Shown: positions 51,140 to 60,696 of the stretch, piece after piece
How positions within the stretch are numbered: the stretch's first letter is position 1
Layout of the letters: each line of letters starts with the position of its first letter
NCBI RefSeq assembly: GCF_001684955.1
Contig: NZ_MAYF01000334.1
Location: forward strand, 1 to 64,000
Direction: 5' to 3'
Length of the DNA: 64,000 nucleotides
Source of the DNA: Chryseobacterium contaminans
GTDB taxonomy: Bacteria; Bacteroidota; Bacteroidia; Flavobacteriales; Weeksellaceae
Notes under the pieces: model-generated
What the model was told of the DNA's origin: nothing
What the model saw: only the letters and a program-made list of their open reading frames with translations
Databases searched by the model: none
Made by a program: the position numbers and the translations under genes

Positions 51140-52291
51140 ATGAGATATCATCTATCGGGAAACATCCCACAAAAAAGACATACCGTCTTTAAATCTCCGG
51201 AAGATAAATTTTACTATGAACAGCTTTTCGGAACGGAAGGTTTTCATGGGATCTCTTCTCTATTGTACCATATTCACCGTCCTACCCAGATCAAATCAAT
51301 CGGAGAACCGAAAGATGTAACGCCTAAAATTGCGGTGGAGAAAAATATTACACCAAGAATGTTCAAAGGAATGAATGTAACTCCTGAGGACGATTTTCTG
51401 GACAGCCGTAAAATCCTTTTGATGAATAACGACCTGAAAATGGGATTGGCCAAGCCAAGAAAATCAATGGATTATTTCTACAAAAATGCAGAATGTGACG
51501 AGCTTTTGTTTGTACATGAGGGCAAGGGGATTTTAAAAACTTTTGTGGGAGATCTTGAATTTGTAACCGGCGATTATCTTATTATTCCGAGAGGAACTAT
51601 TTACCAGGTAGAATTGCAGTCTGAAAATACCGTATTCTTTGTATTGGAAAGCCATTCTCCTATTTACACTCCGAAAAGATACAGAAATGAATTCGGACAG
51701 CTTCTGGAACATTCTCCATTCTGCGAAAGAGACATTATTGCACCTACTTTCAAAGAACCTAAGGACGAAAAAGGAGAATTCCTGATTAAAGTAAAAAAAG
51801 AAAACCAGATTACCGATTTCATCTATGCCACGCATCCTTTTGATGTGGTAGGCTGGGACGGCTATTTCTATCCTTATAAATTTAATATCAAAAACTTTGA
51901 ACCGATTACAGGAAGAATTCACCAACCGCCACCGGTTCACCAGAATTTTGAAGCCCATAACTTTGTAGTATGTTCATTCTGTGCAAGAATGTATGACTAT
52001 CACCCGATGGCCATTCCTGCCCCTTACAATCACTCCAATATTGATTCTGATGAGGTATTATTCTACACAGAAGGTGACTTCATGAGCCGCAACCATATCG
52101 ACTTAATGGATTTCACACTTCACCCTGGAGGAATTGTTCATGGGCCTCACCCGGGAGCCATGGAAAGAAGTATCGGTAAAAAATTTACTGAAGAATATGC
52201 CGTAATGGTAGACCCTTTCCGACCGTTAAAAATTACGGAAGAAGCTTTAAAAGTGGAAGATCCGTCTTATAAAACTTCATGGTTAGAATAA
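51140..52291 (+). CDS. hmgA: Homogentisate 1,2-dioxygenase
   Basis: A 383-residue cupin-type ring-cleaving dioxygenase, a little shorter than the proteobacterial enzymes. The HmgA signatures are present: YHLSGNIPQKRHTVF at the start, DELLFVHEGKGIL and GDYLIIPRGTIYQ in the middle cupin, and the iron-binding end LHPGGIVHGPHPGA. It opens homogentisate to maleylacetoacetate in tyrosine catabolism. The partner genes hppD (56729) and fahA (58452) are in the same window and strand. A strong terminator follows, so it is transcribed alone. Confidence 0.92.
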   Translation: MRYHLSGNIPQKRHTVFKSPEDKFYYEQLFGTEGFHGISSLLYHIHRPTQIKSIGEPKDVTPKIAVEKNITPRMFKGMNVTPEDDFLDSRKILLMNNDLKMGLAKPRKSMDYFYKNAECDELLFVHEGKGILKTFVGDLEFVTGDYLIIPRGTIYQVELQSENTVFFVLESHSPIYTPKRYRNEFGQLLEHSPFCERDIIAPTFKEPKDEKGEFLIKVKKENQITDFIYATHPFDVVGWDGYFYPYKFNIKNFEPITGRIHQPPPVHQNFEAHNFVVCSFCARMYDYHPMAIPAPYNHSNIDSDEVLFYTEGDFMSRNHIDLMDFTLHPGGIVHGPHPGAMERSIGKKFTEEYAVMVDPFRPLKITEEALKVEDPSYKTSWLE

Positions 52292-52343
52292 AACAGTAGA
52301 ATATCTTTCTTATCATTGAGAAAAACTATTAGTAAATACATAC

Positions 52344-52382
52344 AAAAGACGCCTTAAATCCTTTATTTAAAGCGTCTTTTTT
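52344..52382 (+). terminator. Terminator after hmgA
   Basis: AAAAGACGCCTTAAAT pairs with ATTTAAAGCGTCTTTT with one mismatch, then T-run. Confidence 0.85.
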
Positions 52383-52384
52383 CG

Positions 52385-52392
52385 TAAATTTG
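52385..52392 (+). promoter_or_regulatory. -7 box for the CoA-transferase gene
   Basis: TAAATTTG, directly after the hmgA terminator, 83 bases before the ATG. Confidence 0.45.
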
Positions 52393-52475
52393 TAAGGTAT
52401 GGTCCACATATACGGCCATCATTATTTTTCATATCGCATCCTAAGTAATGGTGGTTTAATAAAAATCAATATTAC

Positions 52476-53987
52476 ATGTTAGAAAGAATCAGATTAGAAA
52501 GTCTACACGAAAAGGTAACTACAGCCGAGAATGCTGTAAAAATGATTAAAGACGGTATGACCATTGGGTCTAGCGGCTTTACAAAAGCAGGTGACAGCAA
52601 AGCCATTTTGCCGGCACTGGCGGAAAGAGGAAAAACAGAAGACCTTAAAGTCACTTTAATGACTGGAGCTTCACTGGGACACGGCACAGACGGAAAACTG
52701 GCAGAAGCCAATGTTTTAAAGAAAAGAATGCCATTCCAGGTAGATCCTACTTTAAGAAACAAAATCAATAAAGGAGAAATTCTCTTCATCGATCAGCATT
52801 TAAGTGAAAGTGCCGAATTTCTTCACACCAAAAACCTTCAAAGCATTGATGTTGCCATTATTGAGGCTGCTTATATTGAAAGAGACGGAAGTATTGTTCC
52901 CACCACTTCAGTGGGAAATTCAGTAACCTTTGCCGCTTTGGCTAAAAAAGTAATTATTGAAATCAATACCGAAGTTCCGGAAGAAGTATACGGAATCCAC
53001 GATATCTACCAAGCGGAAGATTATCCATATAGAAACGTTATCCCAATCGTAGCTCCATGGAATAAAATCGGAAGAAAAAGTATTCCTGTAGATCCTAATA
53101 AAATTGAAGCTATTGTTTTCACCAACCTGAAAGATAGTCCTGCCGATATTGCTGAACCGGATGAAAAAACAACAGCCATCGCCCAACACCTTCTTAGATT
53201 CTTTGAAAATGAAGTTCAGTTGGGACGTCTTACAGATAGATTATTACCTCTTCAGGCAGGAATCGGAAAAGTGGCCAATGCTGTGCTTACCGGATTTAAA
53301 GACAGCAATTTCTATGACTTAACCATGTTTTCTGAAGTTCTTCAGGACAGCACTTTTGACCTGATAGATTCAGGTAAGTTAAGTTTTGCATCCGCATCAT
53401 CCATTACTGTTTCTCAGGAATGCTATGAAAGAGTACTGGGAAACCTTTCGAAATATAAAGACAAGTTTGTTTTAAGACCTCAGAATATTTCCAATACTCC
53501 AGGACTTATCAGAAGATTAGGAGTAATTGCCATCAATACAGCCATTGAATTTGACATTTATGGAAATGTGAACTCTACCCATATTGGCGGAACAAAAATC
53601 ATGAACGGAATCGGAGGTTCCGGAGACTTTGCAAGAAACGCTTACTTAAGTATTTTTGTGACTCAGGCAGCTTCCAAAGGAAATAACATTTCTCACGTGC
53701 TCCCAATGGTTTCCCATACAGACCACACGGAACATGATGTTGATATTCTGGTTACCGATGTTGGATTGGCTGATTTAAGAGGATTAGCCCCAAGAGAAAG
53801 AGCTCAGAAAATTATTGACAACTGTGTACATCCTGATTACAAAGAAGAATTACAGTCTTATTTCGACAGAGCCTGTGAACGTGGCGGGCATACGCCACAC
53901 TTATTGGAAGAAGCCTTCAGCTGGCATTTACGCTTTTCCGAAACAGGAAGTATGAAACAAAAAGTAGAAGCTGAGGTTTCCAATTAG
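52476..53987 (+). CDS. Acetyl-CoA hydrolase/transferase, succinyl-CoA:acetate CoA-transferase type
   Basis: A 503-residue class I CoA-transferase of the AarC/SCACT type. The catalytic glutamate is Glu287 in MFSEVLQD, as in AarC. The N-terminal GSSGFTKAGDSK and the C-terminal GIGGSGDFARNAYLSIF (CoA loop) are conserved. It moves CoA from succinyl-CoA to a short carboxylate. In this neighbourhood acetoacetate made by FahA could be the acceptor, which is inference; acetate is the known one. It has its own promoter and terminator. Confidence 0.87.
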   Translation: MLERIRLESLHEKVTTAENAVKMIKDGMTIGSSGFTKAGDSKAILPALAERGKTEDLKVTLMTGASLGHGTDGKLAEANVLKKRMPFQVDPTLRNKINKGEILFIDQHLSESAEFLHTKNLQSIDVAIIEAAYIERDGSIVPTTSVGNSVTFAALAKKVIIEINTEVPEEVYGIHDIYQAEDYPYRNVIPIVAPWNKIGRKSIPVDPNKIEAIVFTNLKDSPADIAEPDEKTTAIAQHLLRFFENEVQLGRLTDRLLPLQAGIGKVANAVLTGFKDSNFYDLTMFSEVLQDSTFDLIDSGKLSFASASSITVSQECYERVLGNLSKYKDKFVLRPQNISNTPGLIRRLGVIAINTAIEFDIYGNVNSTHIGGTKIMNGIGGSGDFARNAYLSIFVTQAASKGNNISHVLPMVSHTDHTEHDVDILVTDVGLADLRGLAPRERAQKIIDNCVHPDYKEELQSYFDRACERGGHTPHLLEEAFSWHLRFSETGSMKQKVEAEVSN

Positions 53988-54014
53988 GAGTTTTTACCCG
54001 CTTAAAAAACTATA

Positions 54015-54052
54015 AAAGGATCAGATGTTATGCATTTGGTCCTTTATTTTTT
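54015..54052 (+). terminator. Terminator after the CoA-transferase
   Basis: AAAGGATCAGATG pairs with CATTTGGTCCTTT with two G-U pairs, followed by a T-rich run. Confidence 0.75.
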
Positions 54053-54215
54053 TATTAAATTTAAATACTTACACAATTAAACAACATTGTCATTCATAAT
54101 TATTAAATAATGGACTTAATAAAACTATTATTTATTAAATTTATATAATTCGTTACTATGATAAAAGTCTTTTAATATCCCTTGAAAGAATTAAAATAAA
54201 TAGAGATATTAAGGG

Positions 54216-54223
54216 TATCTTTG
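54216..54223 (+). promoter_or_regulatory. -7 box for the second CoA-transferase gene
   Basis: TATCTTTG, 61 bases before the ATG at 54285. Confidence 0.4.
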
Positions 54224-54284
54224 AGAGAGGTTAGGCATTTATGAATAAAAATTAGTCAGGAATTTTATAATAAAAAGATAAAAT

Positions 54285-55559
54285 ATGAATAATTACATCA
54301 GCGCAGAAGAAGCGATATATACAGTAAAAAGCGGTAACCGCGTATTTTTTCACGGCAGCGCATGTACTCCCAATTACCTGATCGACGAGCTGGCAAGACA
54401 GGCTCACAGGTTAGACCATGTAGAAATGGTTTCCATTACCCAACAGGGAAATATAGAAATTGCAAAACCGGAGTACAAAGACAAATTCTTTATCAATTCC
54501 TTATTCGTGTCTACGCCGGTTCGTGATGCTGTAAATTCAGACAGAGGTGACTTTGTCCCTGTATTTTTAAGTGAAATTCCTATTTTATTCAGAAAAAACA
54601 TACTTCCGCTTGATGTTGCACTGGTAACTGTTTCTCCACCGGACAGACATGGCTTCTGTACTTTGGGAACATCAGTGGATATTGCAAGAGCTGCTGTAGA
54701 TACAGCAAAAACCATTGTTGCCGTAGTTAATCCCAGAATGCCAAGAACCCATGGAGACGGAATGATTCACGTCAGCAGGATCCATAAACTGGTTTGGCAT
54801 GAAGAGGAGCTTCATACCGTAGATTACAGTTCAAAAGTAGGTCCTGAAGAAATGCTGGTGGGAAAAAATGTAGCTGAACTTATTGAAGACCGCTCTACCC
54901 TGCAAATGGGAATCGGGACAATTCCTGATGCAGTTTTACAATGTTTGCACAATCATAAAGACCTTGGAATTCACACAGAAATGTTGAGTGATGGAGTGAT
55001 AGACCTTATTCAGAATGATGTAATCAATAACAAATACAAAGGTTACAACGATAATAAAACCATTACCAGCTTCTGTTTCGGAACCAGAAAGCTATATGAT
55101 TATGTGGACGACAATACTGTTTTTGCTTTCAGAGATGTAAGTGAAGTGAATTTCCCTATCAATATCATGAAGAACAAAAAACTGGTAGCCATCAACTCTG
55201 CCATTGAAATTGATCTTACCGGACAAGTATGCGCCGATTCTATCGGAACTTTGCAATACAGCGGTATTGGCGGCCAGATGGACTTCATGCGTGGAGCAGC
55301 TTTAAGCGAAGATGGAAAACCTATTATTGCGATCACTGCAAGAACTAAAAAAGGAGTTTCAAGGATTGTTCCTTTCCTGAAACAAGGAGCAGGTGTGGTA
55401 ACTACAAGAGGCCATATTCATTATGTGGTTACAGAATACGGTACCGCTTACCTGTATGGAAAAAACCTTCGCCAGAGAGCACAGGAGCTTATCAGCATTG
55501 CCCATCCTGATGACAGGGAAATGCTTGAGAGAGCCGCCTTTGAAAGGTTTAAACACTGA
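54285..55559 (+). CDS. Acetyl-CoA hydrolase/4-hydroxybutyrate CoA-transferase family protein
   Basis: A 424-residue protein of the same superfamily but the shorter subfamily. The catalytic glutamate is Glu232 in GIHTEMLSDG, and the CoA loop has GIGGQMDFMRGAALS. The family moves CoA between 4-hydroxybutyrate, acetate and related acids. It is a distant paralogue of the 503-residue enzyme. The presence of two CoA-transferases between hmgA and hppD points to use of acetoacetate or other acids from amino-acid breakdown. Confidence 0.85.
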   Translation: MNNYISAEEAIYTVKSGNRVFFHGSACTPNYLIDELARQAHRLDHVEMVSITQQGNIEIAKPEYKDKFFINSLFVSTPVRDAVNSDRGDFVPVFLSEIPILFRKNILPLDVALVTVSPPDRHGFCTLGTSVDIARAAVDTAKTIVAVVNPRMPRTHGDGMIHVSRIHKLVWHEEELHTVDYSSKVGPEEMLVGKNVAELIEDRSTLQMGIGTIPDAVLQCLHNHKDLGIHTEMLSDGVIDLIQNDVINNKYKGYNDNKTITSFCFGTRKLYDYVDDNTVFAFRDVSEVNFPINIMKNKKLVAINSAIEIDLTGQVCADSIGTLQYSGIGGQMDFMRGAALSEDGKPIIAITARTKKGVSRIVPFLKQGAGVVTTRGHIHYVVTEYGTAYLYGKNLRQRAQELISIAHPDDREMLERAAFERFKH

Positions 55560-55697
55560 TAATCAAACAATAACATATTTTAACTTTAATTTTTATTCGG
55601 AATTTAAAAATATATCTTTAACTTATACCAGTAAATCATAAAAATGCCCTAATATTTTGGCAGTATTTTTGATAAAAACCTTTTTAAAACAAGGAAA

Positions 55698-56492
55698 TTG
55701 AAGACTATATATAATTCGATACGAGAAGAAGTGGTAAAGCATTCGAAGGTAAGGAATTCTGTTTTGGGGAATGTGAATGAATGGAAGAGAAGCCATTATA
55801 TTATTCTTTCCGAAATCATTAAAGATGAACTTTCTGAAGCTGAAGAACTTAAAGGGGGTAAAAAGTTTGAGATCGGGACTACGATTTCCCATGTTACCCT
55901 GCAGCGTTTTTTTGAAAACGATTATCAGGATAAAACCCACAGTGATTTAAGATTTTTAAAAACCCTGGATAAAATATGTATTTTCCTGGGCTACAAAGAT
56001 CTTAATGATTATATCCTTTCCATAAGACATAAAAATAAAGATCATGATGAAACTGATGACCTGTCATTTATGACCAGGTTGGTATATGATTATTGCGCCA
56101 GGGCTTTTGAATTCTGTAAAGCGTTTCCCAACCATAATACTGAACTTTTCAAAGACCTGGTATTTGATGATTCTCCGTTTCTGGAAAGAATTTCACAATT
56201 CAGTAAAGAGCTTTGTGAAAAAGACTTCCAACTGGTCACCAAGAATAACCGATCTAATTATGAGGTTTTTGATATTCAAATCGTTACCGATGAACCCAAC
56301 AAAAAAATACTGGAGACTCAGGAATTCTGGAACCTCTTATTCAAAGTGGGAGAAACCGGGGAAGAACATTTTGTGAACCAGCTCAGTACACAGATTTATT
56401 TTTTTAAGAAAATAGATGATACCTGGAAAATCTGGGACAATTATAATCCTGATGCAGGAATGCTGAACAGGAAAATTGAAACTACCGTATAA
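55698..56492 (+). CDS. Putative regulator with atypical helix-turn-helix, TTG start
   Basis: A 264-residue protein starting at TTG (55698); I found no ATG start with similar coverage. Residues 40-110 read ISHVTLQRFFENDYQDKTHS and LDKICIFLGYKDLNDYI. This is the layout of a Bacteroidetes-specific DNA-binding domain (TLxRFF, then TLDxLCxFLGY) that I know from other regulators. The C-terminal 100 residues may be an NTF2-like fold (FFKKIDDTWKIWDNY). It could sense a metabolite and control the neighbouring catabolic genes; that is inference. Confidence 0.6.
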   Translation: MKTIYNSIREEVVKHSKVRNSVLGNVNEWKRSHYIILSEIIKDELSEAEELKGGKKFEIGTTISHVTLQRFFENDYQDKTHSDLRFLKTLDKICIFLGYKDLNDYILSIRHKNKDHDETDDLSFMTRLVYDYCARAFEFCKAFPNHNTELFKDLVFDDSPFLERISQFSKELCEKDFQLVTKNNRSNYEVFDIQIVTDEPNKKILETQEFWNLLFKVGETGEEHFVNQLSTQIYFFKKIDDTWKIWDNYNPDAGMLNRKIETTV

Positions 56493-56496
56493 ATAA

Positions 56497-56525
56497 GAAA
56501 GCCGCAGATGATCTCTGCGGCTTTC
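56497..56525. terminator. Terminator hairpin
   Basis: GAAAGCCGCAGA and TCTGCGGCTTTC pair perfectly over 12 bases with a five-base loop. There is no strong T-run after it. Confidence 0.7.
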
Positions 56526-56728
56526 ATGTTCGAAATATTTTTTTCTCACTTGTCTTTTGTATGACAAATGTAGGCAGCATATTTTAAACTTAAGAAACTT
56601 AAATATACTTAAGTGAACACTTCTTGAACTTTATGTTAAATATCTTCAATGAATCAGCGGTAATATTTTCGCTATATCCAAGAATTTTGTAATTTGCATA
56701 CCAATAAAATAAAAGTAAAAAGAAAAAT

Positions 56729-57859
56729 ATGTCAACACTTACATTTGCCGAGAAGATTGCTCAAGCAGAGAATTTCTTACCGATTAACGGTACAGATTAT
56801 ATTGAGTTTTATGTAGGAAATGCAAAACAGGCTGCGCATTATTACAAAACCGCATTCGGTTTTCAGTCTGTAGCATATGCGGGTCCTGAAACAGGAGTGA
56901 GAGACCGCGCATCTTATGTGCTTCAACAGGGAAAAATCAGATTGGTACTTACTACAGGACTGAAGTCTGACTCTCCTATCAGTGAACACGTAAAAAAACA
57001 TGGTGACGGAGTAAAAATTTTGGCACTTTGGGTAGATGATGCATATGCAGCTTTCGAAGAAACTACTAAAAGAGGTGGAAAGCCTTATTTAGAGCCAGTA
57101 ACTTTAACTGACGAGCACGGTGAAGTAAGAATGTCCGGAATTTATACTTACGGAGAAACTGTTCACATGTTTATAGAAAGAAAAAATTATAACGGAGCTT
57201 TCATGCCTGGGTACGAGAAATGGGAAAGTGACTACAATCCTGAAGAAGCTGGTTTATTGTACGTAGACCACTGCGTAGGAAATGTAGACTGGAACAGAAT
57301 GATCCCAACTGTTGAATGGTATGAAAAAGTAATGGGATTTGTAAACATCCTTTCTTTTGATGATAAGCAGATCAACACAGAATATTCTGCATTGATGTCT
57401 AAAGTAATGTCAAACGGAAACGGATATGCAAAGTTCCCTATCAACGAACCTGCAGAAGGTAAAAAGAAATCTCAGGTAGAAGAGTATCTTGATTTCTATG
57501 AGGGAGAAGGAGTACAGCATATTGCAGTAGCAACAAAAGATATCATCCACACAGTAAGTGAATTGAAAAAACGTGGTGTAGAGTTCCTTTCAGCTCCACC
57601 AGAGGCTTATTACGATATGGTTCCTGAAAGAGTTGGCCATATTGATGAAGATCTTAAGAAACTTCAGGAGTTAGGTATACTTATTGATCATGATGAAGAA
57701 GGATATCTGTTACAGATCTTTACTAAGCCTGTAGAAGACCGTCCTACTCTATTCTTCGAAATTATTGAAAGACACGGTGCACAGAGTTTTGGTGCAGGAA
57801 ACTTCAAAGCATTATTCGAAGCCTTAGAAAGAGAACAGGAAAGAAGAGGAAATCTTTAA
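56729..57859 (+). CDS. hppD: 4-hydroxyphenylpyruvate dioxygenase
   Basis: A 376-residue two-domain VOC dioxygenase. The iron ligands His181 (YVDHCVGNV), His264 (VQHIAVATKDI) and Glu344 (FFEIIERHGAQSFG) are all present, and the C-terminal helix ALEREQERRGNL is typical. It turns 4-hydroxyphenylpyruvate into homogentisate, the substrate of HmgA encoded at 51140-52291. It has its own terminator. Upstream is an AT-rich spacer with a TAATTTG near-match to the -7 box. Confidence 0.95.
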   Translation: MSTLTFAEKIAQAENFLPINGTDYIEFYVGNAKQAAHYYKTAFGFQSVAYAGPETGVRDRASYVLQQGKIRLVLTTGLKSDSPISEHVKKHGDGVKILALWVDDAYAAFEETTKRGGKPYLEPVTLTDEHGEVRMSGIYTYGETVHMFIERKNYNGAFMPGYEKWESDYNPEEAGLLYVDHCVGNVDWNRMIPTVEWYEKVMGFVNILSFDDKQINTEYSALMSKVMSNGNGYAKFPINEPAEGKKKSQVEEYLDFYEGEGVQHIAVATKDIIHTVSELKKRGVEFLSAPPEAYYDMVPERVGHIDEDLKKLQELGILIDHDEEGYLLQIFTKPVEDRPTLFFEIIERHGAQSFGAGNFKALFEALEREQERRGNL

Positions 57860-57878
57860 TTTTACAACCAAAAATACT

Positions 57879-57917
57879 AAGTTTTGTCAGAATGCAAGGT
57901 TCTGGCAAAACTTTTTT
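57879..57917 (+). terminator. Terminator after hppD
   Basis: AAGTTTTGTCAGAA pairs with TTCTGGCAAAACTT with one G-U pair, then T-run. Confidence 0.82.
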
Positions 57918-57932
57918 ATAAAACACAGCATA

Positions 57933-58394
57933 ATGAGAAAACTTTTAATTGGAATTCTATTCTTTGGAACTTTAGGCGTAAAAGCACAATACGGATCACT
58001 GAATGCAATTCTGGACAGACTTGAAGCGAGAAAAGGGATCAATCAGAATCTTGAAAAAGTAGATATTGACAACAAAAAGTTTGTTTTCATAAAAGATGAA
58101 GCAGACCATACGGAAAGAGATTTTATTGTTATCAAAGGGAAAAGTGCAACCTACGTAGAGGTTTTCGATGATAAAGCAACCGGAGAAAGCAGTTCTAACG
58201 TTTTTACCGGTGATATTGTCAGAAAAAAGAACATTATTTCCTTACGGGCAGATGTACTTGAAGGCAAAAAAATCCCAATGCCGGTCACCAAAACACTATT
58301 GCTTACCCAGCAGGACAATATTCTCTATCTCATTGATGTCAATACCAGAGACCGATGGATCGATGAAGCTTCTTACTCAAAAAAGGCAAAATAA
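57933..58394 (+). CDS. Hypothetical exported protein between hppD and fahA
   Basis: A 153-residue protein with a signal peptide (MRKLLIGILFFGTLGVKAQY). The mature part is mixed alpha/beta: a helix LNAILDRLEARKGIN and strands with DFIVIKGKSATYVEVFDD and KTLLLTQQDNILYLIDV. I do not recognise it. It lies 57 bases before fahA and may be co-transcribed with it. Confidence 0.65.
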   Translation: MRKLLIGILFFGTLGVKAQYGSLNAILDRLEARKGINQNLEKVDIDNKKFVFIKDEADHTERDFIVIKGKSATYVEVFDDKATGESSSNVFTGDIVRKKNIISLRADVLEGKKIPMPVTKTLLLTQQDNILYLIDVNTRDRWIDEASYSKKAK

Positions 58395-58451
58395 ATATCT
58401 TGGGGGAAAGTTTCTCAGGATGATATTTTAATCTAACTAAAATCTAAACTT

Positions 58452-59699
58452 ATGAAATCATTTGTAGACTATTCCTCAAACTCGGATTTTTCTATACATA
58501 ATATTCCTTTCGGAGTGGCAGTATTCAACAAAGAATATATCGGATGCTGCACAAGAATCGGAGATCAGGTTATTGATCTTGCTACCCTTTACGATCTTGG
58601 CTATTTTGAAGACATTGAAGGATTGGACGACAATGTTTTTGAAGCCTACACCATCAACGAATTTATCGAGTTGGGTAAACCTGTTACCAACGCAGTGCGT
58701 ACAAAGATTCAAACCTTATTACAGGAAGGATCTGCATTGTCTAAAGATCAAAAAACAATTGAAGAGGCGTTCTATGACCTTGATAAGGTAAAAATGATGA
58801 TGCCTGTTCACATTCCAAACTATACAGACTTCTACAGCAGCATTGAACACGCTACCAACGTAGGGAAAATGTTCCGTGATCCTGCCAACGCCTTATTACC
58901 TAACTGGAAGCACTTACCGGTAGGTTACCACGGTAGAGCTTCTTCTATCGTTGTTTCAGGAACAGAAATCAACCGTCCTAAAGGTCAGATGAAGCCTGCT
59001 GATGCAGAAAAACCTGTCTTCGGACCTTGTAAGCAGTTAGATTTCGAATTGGAAATGGCTTTCATCGTCAACAAAAACACAGAGATGGGAGAAAGTATTT
59101 CTACCAAAGATGCTGAAGATGCGATCTTCGGAATGGTAGTATTCAATGATTGGTCTGCAAGAGATATTCAATCCTGGGAATATGTTCCGCTTGGGCCATT
59201 CCTTGCCAAAAACTTCGGTTCCTCTATTTCTCCTTGGGTAGTTACCCTTGAAGCTCTGGAGCCATTCAGAACAGCTTCTCCTAAACAGGATCCTGAAGTT
59301 TTAGACTATCTGAAATTTGAAGGCGACAAAAACTATGATATCAATCTTGAAGTATATATTCAGCCAGAAAACGGTGATCAAAACCTGATCTGTGAAAGCA
59401 ACTACAAATATATGTACTGGAATATGACCCAACAGCTTGCTCACCACACCGTAAACGGATGTAACGTGGAAGTTGGAGATATGTATGCGAGTGGTACCAT
59501 CTCAGGAAGTGATCCAAAATCTTTCGGTTCTATGCTTGAGTTAACATGGAGAGGTCAAAATCCTATATCATTAAGCAACGGTGAAGAAAGGAAATTCATT
59601 GAAGATAATGATACCGTTACCATGAAAGCATGGGCTGAAAAAGACGGTGTAAGAGTAGGTTTCGGTGAAGTTTCCGGTAAAATTATTCCAACACTTTAA
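58452..59699 (+). CDS. fahA: Fumarylacetoacetase
   Basis: A 415-residue fumarylacetoacetate hydrolase. It has the N-terminal SH3-like part (FGVAVFNKEYIGCCTRIGDQ), then YTDFYSSIEHATNVGKMFRD with the catalytic His, LPVGYHGRASSIVVSG, and NDWSARDIQSWEYVPLGPF with the metal-binding site. It splits fumarylacetoacetate into fumarate and acetoacetate, the last step of the tyrosine route started by HppD and HmgA. No maleylacetoacetate isomerase gene was seen in the window. Confidence 0.95.
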   Translation: MKSFVDYSSNSDFSIHNIPFGVAVFNKEYIGCCTRIGDQVIDLATLYDLGYFEDIEGLDDNVFEAYTINEFIELGKPVTNAVRTKIQTLLQEGSALSKDQKTIEEAFYDLDKVKMMMPVHIPNYTDFYSSIEHATNVGKMFRDPANALLPNWKHLPVGYHGRASSIVVSGTEINRPKGQMKPADAEKPVFGPCKQLDFELEMAFIVNKNTEMGESISTKDAEDAIFGMVVFNDWSARDIQSWEYVPLGPFLAKNFGSSISPWVVTLEALEPFRTASPKQDPEVLDYLKFEGDKNYDINLEVYIQPENGDQNLICESNYKYMYWNMTQQLAHHTVNGCNVEVGDMYASGTISGSDPKSFGSMLELTWRGQNPISLSNGEERKFIEDNDTVTMKAWAEKDGVRVGFGEVSGKIIPTL

Positions 59700-59719
59700 G
59701 ATTAAAGCTTAATGATTAT

Positions 59720-59809
59720 ATGCTTCGACTTCGCTCAGCATGACATCGCTAAAAATATGCTGTAAAACAGTTAGTATTAGATTTGTCATGCTGAGCGTAG
59801 CCGAAGCAT
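59720..59809. repeat. Palindromic repeat element, family D
   Basis: ATGCTTCGACTTCGCTCAGC with TGAC (59720-59744) and GTCATGCTGAGCGTAGCCGA with AGCAT (59785-59809) form an imperfect 25-base inverted repeat. I recall this GTCATGCTGAGCG sequence as a common dispersed element of Chryseobacterium and related genera. Only one copy is in the window. Confidence 0.7.
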
Positions 59810-59861
59810 CTTTTTTTAAATACATTGAATACTTAAGTTGAATTAAGTACCCAAATAAAAT

Positions 59862-60683
59862 ATGAAAACAGTAATCCCTTCTGAAATAACCTCTGTACAG
59901 CTCCAAACCATCATGCAAACAGCCGTTTCACCACGCCCTATTGCTTTGGCATCTACGGTGGATAAAAACGGTAACAGTAATTTATCTCCATTCAGTTTTT
60001 TCAATATGTTCAGTACGGTTCCTCCGATCCTGATCTTCTCTCCGTCAAGAAGAGTGCGTGACAATACAACGAAACATACTCTGGAGAATGTACTGGAAGT
60101 ACCGGAAGTGGTTATCGGAACAGTAAATTTTCCTATTGTACAGCAAATTTCTTTAGCTTCTACAGAATATGAAACAGGAGTAAATGAATTTATAAAATCT
60201 GGTCTTACGATGAAAGATGCTGACCTTGTAAAGCCTAAACTGATTGAAGAATGCCCAGTGAACTTTGAATGCAAAGTTTTAGAGGTGAAATCATTGGGAG
60301 ATCAAGGTGGAGCTGGTAATCTGGTCATCTGTGAAGTTCAGAAGATCCATATCAGAGAAGAATATTTGAATGAAGCTGGAAATTTAGATCAGCAAAAACT
60401 GGATATGGTAGCTCGTTTAGGCAGCAATTGGTATTCCAGAAGTAATGAAAACAACCTTTTTGAAGTTCCTAAGCCTTTGGTAACAAAAGGAATTGGGTTT
60501 GATCTCTTACCAGATGTCATCAAATTCAGTAAAGTCTTTACAGGAAATGATCTGGGAATGCTGGCCAATGTTGAAGTATTACCATTAGGAGAATATCATT
60601 CTGATGAAAATGTTCATCAGGATGCACAACAACTATTATTAGAAAGTAAAATTGAAGAGGCCTGGAAGATTTTAATTAAATAA
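59862..60683 (+). CDS. Flavin reductase family FMN-binding protein
   Basis: A 273-residue split-barrel flavoprotein. FMN-binding stretches are SPRPIALASTVDKNGNSNLS, PFSFFNMFSTVPPILIFSPS and RDNTTKHTLENV. In many Bacteroidetes it is linked to the homogentisate pathway genes, but its substrate is not known. It follows fahA after the repeat element and precedes a lipoprotein gene by 13 bases. Confidence 0.82.
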   Translation: MKTVIPSEITSVQLQTIMQTAVSPRPIALASTVDKNGNSNLSPFSFFNMFSTVPPILIFSPSRRVRDNTTKHTLENVLEVPEVVIGTVNFPIVQQISLASTEYETGVNEFIKSGLTMKDADLVKPKLIEECPVNFECKVLEVKSLGDQGGAGNLVICEVQKIHIREEYLNEAGNLDQQKLDMVARLGSNWYSRSNENNLFEVPKPLVTKGIGFDLLPDVIKFSKVFTGNDLGMLANVEVLPLGEYHSDENVHQDAQQLLLESKIEEAWKILIK

Positions 60684-60696
60684 TCTGGATTCATTT

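Noticed and set aside
51533-51958. Minus-strand open frame of 141 codons inside hmgA
   Set aside because: hmgA is certain here, and the antisense frame has no recognisable features.
55698-56492. Assignment of the TTG-start protein as a restriction or abortive-infection protein
   Set aside because: No nuclease or HEPN motif is visible; the only hint is a DNA-binding-like stretch.
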